In this document: positions 32,200 through 40,950 of the stretch, piece after piece
Layout: the number at the start of each line of letters is the position of its first letter
Numbering within the stretch: position 1 is the first letter of the stretch
Notes under the pieces: generated by a model
Told to the model about the DNA's origin: nothing
What the model saw: only the letters and a program-made list of their open reading frames with translations
Database searches by the model: none
Made by a program: the position numbers and the translations under genes
Source: Sporothrix humicola
Lineage: Eukaryota > Ascomycota > Sordariomycetes > Ophiostomatales > Ophiostomataceae
Direction: 5' to 3'
NCBI GenBank assembly: GCA_021396245.1
Contig: WNYE01000004.1
Coordinates: 1 to 64,000 of the forward strand
Length of the DNA stretch: 64,000 bases

Positions 32200-33481
32200 T
32201 TTTGTACTTTTCTTTCCTTTCTCCCCTCCTTAACCTCGGCCGCAGCCCTCATCTTTTCTTTTCTTCGTCCCTTTTTATTATTTTCAACGCCACACGCGCC
32301 AGTGGTCTTCCGTCCTTTTTTACCTTTTCTTTTTGTCTTTTCCCAACGAGTTAGAAGACGCACACCCCGGCCTTTCGAGTCCGGTATTCGCAGCGAGGAG
32401 CTCGCCTTCTTTGCCTTTTTGTGTAAGCTAACATCCACCGTTCTTTTCATCGTCTGCTTTTGCCTGTATTCCTGGTTTTCTTGCTTCCTTGTCCCTAGCA
32501 TCGCCATCTTGTCTTGTTTTCTTTACGTATCAACACTCTCCCCACGCTTCCTCTTCTTTTCTTGTCCTTTTCTCTGGGCATCACATCCCGAAGGCGGAGA
32601 CCAGGGCCCGATCGCCTTGGCCTTGACCTTGTTTACTAGGTGAGAACTCAAAAAAGAAACAAAAAAGATCGAGAAGAAACAACGACAACGGAACTAGGCC
32701 GTGCTATGCCTCTTTGCCTTTGCCTCCCGCGCTCTTCTCGGCTCAGGATCGTCTCGCTTCTCCTTCCCTGTCTTGACCCTGCCTCGTGTCGTTCCTCGTT
32801 CATCCTTCATCACAAAGTTATCTACACTGCGGGCGTCGTCCATCTCTACATCCACCCCCCTTCCGTGTATTTCCTTTCTCAATTCTTTTTTTCTCTTGAC
32901 ATACCCACCCGACTGGGCCTGCTTCGTCCTTTCTGCGCTTCTGCAAGCTCCTCCTGTCTACGGAGCACAGCTGCTCTCGTCCTTCCCTCTAGGTCCTGGG
33001 CCGGTCTTGTCTCTTGTCGCGCTCTGCACGCAGCCAGCCACTGGCGTCTCTTGCCGTTGCCCTTACCCTGCTTCCCGGTCTTCTGGTCTCCTGGCCCTCT
33101 GGTCTTCTTTTGCTTTAGAGACTTCCCCACTCTAGCTTGCATCTCGTCTCTTTTTCTTTTCTTCTCCATTTCCACATCTTGTATTTCCTCTCCCTTTTTT
33201 CTTCTTTTTTCCTCTTTCTTTTTTTCTTTCCTTTCCCTTCCTCCCCTCTTCACCTTTCCCATCTCCTCCTTCCTTCTCTCTTTTTTCTTCCTCTTTCCCC
33301 TTTCTTTATTTTGGGGAACATCTCTAACTATCTGCTTTTGCATCGACAGAAAGCAGGATTGTGGTCACATCCAAGCAGACCAAAAGTCAACAACCGCAAA
33401 GTCAACATCAGCAAACACACATAGACGTTTGAAGGAGGATTGCCACAAGCAGTCCCCCCTTCACCCCAATACACCGGCACC
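32200..33481 (+). promoter_or_regulatory. FTR1 long pyrimidine-rich leader, possible 5' UTR intron
   Basis: About 1.3 kb dominated by C and T on the coding strand. A good intron end lies close to the gene: branch CTAAC at 33324-33328 and CGACAG ending at 33349. After this the sequence changes to a mixed composition up to the ATG. A possible donor is GTGAGA at 32640, but others exist, so the intron is only a suggestion. Confidence 0.4.
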
Positions 33482-34588
33482 ATGGGCAAAAACGTCTTCG
33501 CCGTCCAGGTGTTCTTCATCGTCTTCCGCGAGTGTCTCGAGGCCGTCATTATCCTGTCGGTCCTGTTCTCGTTCCTGAAGCAGGTCCTCGGCGGGCCCGA
33601 CCAGGACCCGGCGCTTTACAAAAAAATGCGGCGGCAGGTCTGGTACGGCGCAGCAGCGGGTGTTTTTATCTGTCTCGTCATCGGCGGCGCCTTTATCGGC
33701 GTCTTTTACGGCCTCGGCCGCGATCTGTGGGCCAACACGGAAGAGCTATGGGAGGGCATCTTCTACCTCATTGCGTGCATCATCATCACGGCCATGGGTC
33801 TGGCCCTGCTCCGCGTCAACAAGATGCGCGAGAAGTGGCGGCTCAAGATTGCCCAGTCGTTGGTCTCGCACCACTCCATCAAGGACGGCCGGGGCCAGTG
33901 GCTGCGCGAATGGGGCCGCCGCAACGTCATGTTCATCCTGCCCTTTATCACCACACTGCGTGAGGGTGTCGAGGCTGTTGTCTTTGTCGGCGGTGTCTCG
34001 CTGAGCCTGCCGGCCACCGCCTTCCCCATTCCTGTCATCACGGGCATTCTGGCCGCCCTCATCATTGGTTACCTGCTGTACCGCGGCGGCAACTTTATGA
34101 CGATCCAGATCTTTTTGATCTTTGCCACCAGCATTTTGTACCTGATCGCAGCCGGCATGTTCTCGCGCGCCATCTACAACCTGCAGTACTACGTCTTTGC
34201 CAAGCGCGTCGGCGGCGATGTCGCCGAGGCCGGCGACGGCCCCGGCTCCTACGACATCACCCAGACCGTCTGGCACATCAACTGCTGCAGCGCCGAAAAC
34301 GACCGCGGCTGGGACGTCTTCAACGCCCTGCTCGGCTGGCAGAACACCGGTACCTACGGCTCCATCATCTCCTACAACATCTACTGGCTCTTCATCATCG
34401 TGTCCGTCTTCTTCTTGCTGTACGAGGAGCGCACCGGCTGGCTGCCGTTTGCCCGCCCCACGCTCAGCTTCTTCAGCAAGGTCCCCGGCTTCAAGAACTG
34501 GGCGCGCAAGCGGGTTGCCGCCCACAACGTGGACGCCGACGAGGTCGTCAACCAGGTCCAGGCCGAGCACATGGTTGTCAACCACTAA
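33482..34588 (+). CDS. FTR1: high-affinity iron permease Ftr1
   Basis: A single exon of 368 residues; ATG 33482 (context CACCATGGG) gives the family start MGKNVFAVQVFFIVFRECLE. The two REXXE iron-transport motifs are present: RECLE at 16-20 and REGVE at 160-164. DLWANTEELWEG (81-92) and the C-terminal membrane segments also match. About seven hydrophobic helices are visible (for example 57-77, 93-111, 184-200, 207-224 and one near 315). Known role: imports Fe(III) made by the ferroxidase Fet3, with which it forms a plasma-membrane complex; loss of either blocks high-affinity iron uptake. FET3 lies divergently, with its start 10.5 kb away, and iron-type GATA sites fill the space between. The length is ordinary for fungal Ftr1. 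Confidence 0.97.
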   Translation: MGKNVFAVQVFFIVFRECLEAVIILSVLFSFLKQVLGGPDQDPALYKKMRRQVWYGAAAGVFICLVIGGAFIGVFYGLGRDLWANTEELWEGIFYLIACIIITAMGLALLRVNKMREKWRLKIAQSLVSHHSIKDGRGQWLREWGRRNVMFILPFITTLREGVEAVVFVGGVSLSLPATAFPIPVITGILAALIIGYLLYRGGNFMTIQIFLIFATSILYLIAAGMFSRAIYNLQYYVFAKRVGGDVAEAGDGPGSYDITQTVWHINCCSAENDRGWDVFNALLGWQNTGTYGSIISYNIYWLFIIVSVFFLLYEERTGWLPFARPTLSFFSKVPGFKNWARKRVAAHNVDADEVVNQVQAEHMVVNH

Positions 34589-37200
34589 GAAGGTGGCTTT
34601 CCAGCTGCTTTTTTACAGTGACACGACCATAAACCCATTCAACCTGGGCAATACAGCACTCAATGAGATCCAAAGTTTATGAAAACAGTATTTTGGGTTG
34701 GGTTGTGAGTTGTTTACCTGTCAATCGCCTGCCCAGGTCTCGTCTCGATATGAATTCGCTACCTTTCTGATCCTCTCTTTGTACTGCCTCACTGTCAACA
34801 CTGTGCCAGTTCAAGGAGAGATTGAGATAGCGCATACAAACCACCCAATCTCACATTTGTGCTTGCACATAATTTCTCCAATCCTTTATTTCCCCCTTTT
34901 CCATCCTGTCGGTCTGCCTTCTCGGTAGGCAGTATCGTTTTCTCGAAAGGACCTCTCCGGTTTTGTCAATATCCTGTTTCTTCCTATTGTTTGCCTCTCA
35001 TATCAGGAGGTCTCATTTATTGTTTTGTTGTTGTCGAACTCGTTGGATACGGAAAGTAAAAAGAAAAAGTTCATACCACTTTGTCGTTGCGCTTTTGTTT
35101 GATTTGTTTTTTGTTCCAACATACGAACAGACGGAGACAAGCTTGTTAGTATTCTAGTTGAACCTAGTTGAGCCCGCCTTGTGTAGTATAATTGGAACTC
35201 ATAAGACTGAATGCTTTGTCCTGCTGGATGTGATCGAACACTGCCAAAGCAAGATACCACCAAGTGGCCAGTTGTCACGTGGCTGCAAATACTTACAAAG
35301 TACAGCTACACTTTTCATTCAAAGGCGTCGTCGTAGCATGTGCATTAATGCATAGACTTCAGTAATTGTATCATTTGAGGGGTCATGTTTGTACTCACAT
35401 CTATTGTCCGAGCCGAATCAGTCCATGCAGGCTTTGACCTCCTTCAGTTCCCAGCAAATCCTCATAAGGAAGATGCACAGTACTCTCAGTATTTGCTATT
35501 TATTATGTATTATATGAGTTTTATCAGATTCTCCTGCCCCTGTCAATGAAATTCAGCCAATTCACCTCACACTTTTCTTGACAAAATCCAGGGGACGGCT
35601 ATTTCAAGTTTCTTGTAGCACGTTACTGTATCGATAATAGTTTATTGCTAGTTCTTGCCTCGTTTTTTACTTTTTTGAAAAAAAAAGGTAGAACAACGCA
35701 GAAACGTACGCTTTCTTGTGGGTGATCAATAAACACCAAACATGTCCCATTCTTTCAACAAAATATAAATCTACAAGAAATATCTCCTACATGTTTTGCC
35801 ATTTATGAAATTGTAAAGTATTCTGTTTCAGTCTTTCTTTTTTTTCTAGACATATATATATATCTGTTCGAAAAAGCACACCAAAACCTGAAAATAAAAC
35901 AAAAACTTACATGAACTCACCTTGACGATACACAAGAAAACAATTCCATTGATCCGTGTGCCACCTTTAAAGTAGTAGACTGGTAAGGGGGGGTTGGGGA
36001 CCAGCTTTGGACTCTGTACTGGATGTGTCTCTTTTGAATCAAAATCTAACCTATTAAACTTGGAACGGCATGTACATATAGAGTAAGAACAATGAAAGGA
36101 TAACATGCACTCCGCATTGAGTTTGTTCTATATATGCGTCTAAGGGCGACAGTGTTGTCAATGCCGTCTTGTTTACTTGATCGATTGTACCTCGTGACGT
36201 ATCACGTGACATAAACAAGACACTTTCAGGTGACTTGTTTATCGCAATTTGTGTGCCCACCCACGGCCCTGGTTGAAACCTGGCGCAATCTACGATGGAA
36301 GTTCTTCCCGCTTGATCCTGCCCAGCGTTCTGTTTCTTGGCACAACGGCACATCACTTTAGATTGCCCAGGCTGATGCATGGCGGGACGATGCGGTGGGA
36401 GCTCGCTTGAGAGGGGGGCTGATTCAACGTCTGTTGAATGCTCTTTTGATATCTCTGGCTTCTATTGCTTCCTTCCTTTGTTCTTCTTCGTATCCGTCTT
36501 CTTTTCTCCTTCCAAACTATTGTTTTGTCAACTCGTGTTGGCCGTTTTTTCGACGCCTCTTGCCGTGTTTGCCGGCCTTTCGCCCTTTGTTCCTTCTCAA
36601 TTTGTCTGTGTTCAGTCAGTACTTGGTGGCAGCTTCTGGCTTTCTGGCTTCATTTCATTGCCCGAGAATTTACAGCGACTCGTAATACCATCTGCTGCTG
36701 CGCCTCACTGGTCCAGTCCAATTTCATTCGCTCGCAGTTCTCGCACTCGATGTTGTGTCGCGCTGACATTGAGATGTTTCTCTTGCATTTCGACGGCGCG
36801 CGGCCTCTTCCTGCGGTCTCTCGGTCGGAAGCCTGACAGGCCTGACAAGCACTGAAGAAGTTTGCTGCTAGTGAATAGCGCGACAGAAGACAGGAAGACA
36901 AAAAGTACCGTCCTAACAATGTTGGCTGTCAACTTCGCGTGTTGTTTGTTATGCACTACGAACGCTACGGAATCGCGTCTGTAATGGCAAAACGTCCAAA
37001 GGTCCAATGGTCCAAAAATAGGAGAGGGAAAGGGGTGGCGTCCAGGTCCGCGCGGTTTTGGAGCGCTTTCCCCTGTTTTCTTGTAAACGACTTGCCAAAC
37101 ATCAGTGAAAATCCATCGACGCTAGTCCCAAACAGGCATGAACTACGACATCGACCCTTGCAGCGACGTACGTATGTCCCTCCCTTTGTGATTTTCTGAT
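34589..37200. other. intergenic region downstream of FTR1
   Basis: About 2.6 kb, AT-rich to about 36200, without a recognisable gene. It holds one exact TTATCAGAT (iron-type GATA consensus, - strand) at 35521-35529, about 930 bp after the FTR1 stop. A short TATATATATAT run lies near 35852. From about 36440 the + strand turns pyrimidine-rich. Confidence 0.45.
35521..35529 (-). promoter_or_regulatory. isolated iron-type GATA site downstream of FTR1
   Basis: Exact reverse complement of ATCTGATAA. It is about 0.9 kb beyond the FTR1 stop and 2.9 kb before the mannosidase gene. It may be chance: 0.8 such sites are expected in the window outside the FET3-FTR1 spacer, and two are seen. Confidence 0.3.
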
Positions 37201-38434
37201 CGTTTTGCCATTTCTCTGCCTCTTCTGCTTTGCTGGTTCCCCTCGGAAAACAGAATGTCCCGCCACTGGAGCAAGACAGGCTGTGCGCGGCGGTTTTGGC
37301 TTTTGGCGGTGTTCCTGGGATGCCCCCATGCCGTCCTGAACAATTTGCCCATTTCCTTGCTTTCCGTGCCTGCCGTTTTGGCTTGTGCTTCGCTGGAATG
37401 GGGAGTTGCGATGGTCCAGTTTCTGGCGTACGTGAGCTGGCGTGAGCGTTCAATCGTTCCTTCCGAGCCTGCCTGCCTGCCTCTCTGCCTTCTCCGTTCT
37501 CCGTTTGGACGGGCTCGACGGGCTCCTTCTGTTCTGGAATCAAGATATACCCACCCAGGGCGGGCCTCTGACGTTCGCTCTTTCCTGCTCTTGCCCAATT
37601 ACGTGCGATTGCAACTCTCCGTAGAAACTCCTCTTGCTGCTTTTGTTGTCAACGTCTCCCTTTCCCACTATTTCGTTCCTGCCCCTTCCCTGTAGAACCT
37701 GTTAGCACCCCGGGACCCTCCTCAAACCTGCAAGATTTAGTCGAAAAACAGGCTCGCCCTTTCCTCATCCCCCCAGTGTTTTCGCTCTTGCCAACTGAAA
37801 GGTCCTTTTTTCGTCTTTTGTCGTTCGCTCTCTCCAGTTCTTTTTGTCACTCTTGTCGCGAAACCCCTATTCTCTCGTTTTAATCTTTCTTTCTTCTTTT
37901 CTCCTTCTTACAACCATCTAACTTTCGTTGCGCGCGACATCGATTCCGCATCCTTTCGCTCGTTTTTTTTTGTCTCGATCCAACTGTCGTCCAACTCGTT
38001 TTCGATACCCTCCCCCAAATTTCCTCCAAATCCGACCGTATTCGACAAAGGGCAGTCAGCGCCAAGACAAAACCCCAAGAACTCCCAAGAACTCCCAAGA
38101 AACTCCCAAGAGTCCAAGAAACACCAAGCATCGTTCCAAGAGACATACCAAGATACCAAGACGCGATACACGGGCTGTCCCTTCATTCTCGCCCTGACAA
38201 GTCTTGGGCTTCACGATTCACGATTTTCGATTGTCGCCCGCCTTTCGCTTTTGCTTCTCGACGCCTATTTTCTCACTGCCGGATCTGGCGATGCCAAGGA
38301 CGCCTGTCAAGACAATACCGACAACGATCTAGACTTCGACGACGACCAATCGTCGAATACGAGAATTGAAGAACAGAACGACGAATTGAAGAGTCTCGAC
38401 CCCAATCCGCCCGCACCCAAGCCCAGCCTTCACG
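37201..38434 (+). promoter_or_regulatory. leader and promoter of the GH76 gene with CCAAG repeats and a uORF
   Basis: Pyrimidine-rich on the coding strand. From 38061 to 38160 there are ten CCAAG pentamers, all on +, the clearest as tandem ACTCCCAAGA units. A 13-codon uORF runs from ATG 38291 to TAG 38330-38332, about 100 nt before the main ATG. Confidence 0.45.
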
Positions 38435-38730
38435 ATGGCTCCCTCGTTCGTTAAATCCCTCCTTGTCGCGGCGGCGTGCGCATCCACGGCCACCGCCCAA
38501 ATCGATGTCGACCTCACTTCGTCGGGTGAGTACTTTTCTCTTTTGCCCCCTCTCTTTCTATTTTGCTTTCAGCCTCTGGGTTCCCTCTCCCCATCGCCTG
38601 CATCGAGCGAAATTGCATCGTGAGCGACATTTTGGACATCATCCCACCGGACGTTCCAGATATCTGACTGTTCTCACTGTTCTGATTCGCTCTGACTGCT
38701 CTTGCTCTGATTGCACGTGTGAACGCGTCA

Positions 38731-38762
<32 letters not shown>

Positions 38763-40464
38763 CCCTGCGTACGCACTCACTTTGCATGGCAACATTGCAG
38801 GAAGGAGCAAGGAACGGAACAGGAACTGCTATCTTTTACTGGGCGTGCGTGGGGGGTCCACTTGTCAATGCTCATGGGCAGGTCTTGGCACGCTGGGATG
38901 AATTGGGAACAATTGGGAATTGAAGGAAGGCTTGGCAAATCGGATTGCGATCGCATCGTGAACGTGCTGACGGCTAACCACAAATTGCGACCATAGCTTC
39001 GGTAAAGAACGCCATGGCAACAATTGCCTACAACCTCCTGTCCTACTACAAGGGCAACCTTTCTGGTGAGTTCATCCGACATTGGATCTACTTTATTTGT
39101 TGTCTCGTCATTTTCATTAATCTAACCTTCCCTCCAGGCAACACCCCCGGTATTCTCCCCGGTCCTCCACCAAATGGCGACTACTACTGGTGGGAGGGCG
39201 GTGCAATGTGGGGAACCATGGTCGATTACTGGCACTACACCGGCGATACCTCATACAACCCGACCACCGAATATGCGTTGATTTTCCAGGCCGGCCCGCC
39301 GGGTAACAGCTACGAGCCGGCCAACTGGACGGCATCCTTGGGTAACGACGATCAGGGTTTCTGGGGCATGTCTGCTATGCTGGCGGCTGAGACCAACTTT
39401 GAGAACCCGCCCGACGACGACCCGCAGTGGCTCGCCCTAGCCCAGGCCGTCTTCAACACCCAAGCTGCCCGCTGGGACACACAGTACTGCAACGGCGGTC
39501 TGCGGTGGCAGATCCCGCTGTCGAACAACGGTTACGACTACAAGAACAGTATCGCCAACGGCATTTTCTTTAACCTCGGTGCCCGTCTGGCCCGGTACAC
39601 CGGCAATGATTCGTACGCGCAATGGGCCGAGAAGGCGTACAACTGGACCGAGGGCGTCGGCTACATTGACTCCAAGTACAACATTTACGATGGTGGCCAC
39701 GTCGAGCACAACTGCACGGATATCAACAAGGCTCAGTTCTCCTATGTAGCCGCGTCCTTTATCCAAGGTGCCGGCTTCATGTACAACTACGTATGTCCAT
39801 GCCTGTCCTTTACTTCATTTGTCTTTTGTTCCCCTGCTAACGTTTTCAGACCAACGGATCCGCCCTTTGGGAACAGCGCGTGACTGATCTGACGAACCGC
39901 TCGCTCGAGGTGTTCTTCCCCAATGGTATCGCCGTCGAGCTGGCCTGTGAACTCGAGAGCTCGATCCAGTGCACGGCCGACATGATCTCGTACAAGGGCT
40001 ACCTGCACCGCTGGCTCGCCCAGGTGACGCAGGTCGCTCCCTTCATCGCCAACACGATCCTGCCGGTCCTCAAGACGTCGACCGAGGGCGCCGTCAAGAA
40101 CTGCAACGCCGACGGCACGTGCGGCTTCCGGTGGACGACGAGCTCGTACGACGGCGACACGGGCGCCGGCCAGGAAATGAACGCCCTGGGCGCGCTGATG
40201 AGCGTCCTGATCACGCTGGAGCCCGTTCAGGCCGCCTTGACTAACGCGACGGGCGGTACGAGCGTGGGCAATGCGGCGGCCGGTGTGGGCTCGACGGTGC
40301 AGACGACCACGTACGGCCCCATCACGGCGGGCGACCGGGCGGGTGCGTCGATCCTGACGATCATTGTGATCACGGGCATTGTGTCGATGCTTGTGTGGAT
40401 GAGCACGGGCGAGGGCGACGGCTTCCACCTGGGCTTCTTTGGCAAGGGCAAAGGCATGCTGTAG
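38435..40464 (+). CDS. mannan endo-1,6-alpha-mannosidase, GH76 (Dcw1/Dfg5 family)
   Basis: Four exons, 38435-38525, 38997-39065, 39138-39790 and 39850-40464, give 475 residues. Introns are 471, 72 and 59 nt; the long first intron contains a run of 30 T at 38733-38762. The signal peptide is 1-21 (ending STATA). The GH76 core includes YYWWEGGAMWG, the catalytic Asp pair D124-D125 in GNDDQGFWG, CNGGLRWQIP, NSIANGIFFNLGARLARYTG and YDGGHVEHNC. Many N-glycosylation sites are present. A hydrophobic segment near the C terminus (about 438-455, ILTIIVITGIVSMLVW) is followed by some 20 hydrophilic residues, less typical of a GPI signal than of a membrane helix. Known role: Dcw1/Dfg5 proteins are needed for linking GPI mannoproteins to the cell-wall glucan. 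It converges on the gene at 40951. Confidence 0.95.
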
Positions 40465-40950
40465 ACAGGTGTCTGCACATACGCCATTTCCTGTCCCCTT
40501 AGCCCCCCTTTGTGTATACCATTTTCTTCCATTTCATCCAGTTCCTTTCCTTTTCGTCCTTTTTTCTTTTTTGTCTATTGGATCACGGCCTATTGAAACG
40601 GTCTCTTCCCTTTTATATTACCTTTTTTGACTGCTGGTCCCCCCTTTTCTGAAGCCCACTGAGTGGCATCAAAGGCAGTTGGCGTTTTGGGATAAAGCAC
40701 ATTCACCCCTTTTCATTTTTGTCTTTTCTTATTGATAATTTGTCATCTTGTCACCCTTTTTTTGCTCACTTCCTCTTTTTGTTTATATACTGTGTGATAG
40801 AAGACAGACATGTCTAGCACGACCCGTGTTAATGCTATTTTTATTTTACTTTTACAAGAATGCTTGGGACATTTGGATAACTACTTATACAGCTCACGAC
40901 ACTGACCAAATGAAACTAATATACAAAATAGAGGTCAGCCCACTCTCCGC
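40465..40950. other. convergent 3' region
   Basis: 486 bp of T-rich DNA between the stop codons of the GH76 gene and the seven-helix gene. No gene seen. Confidence 0.5.

Noticed and set aside
35840..35870. Short TA repeat near 35852
   Set aside because: Too short to be informative; no linked feature.
29139..36265. A 16-nt inverted match (CGTGGGTGGGCACACA) near 29139 and 36250
   Set aside because: About one 16-mer pair is expected by chance in 64 kb, and the similarity does not extend. It is not evidence for a transposon.
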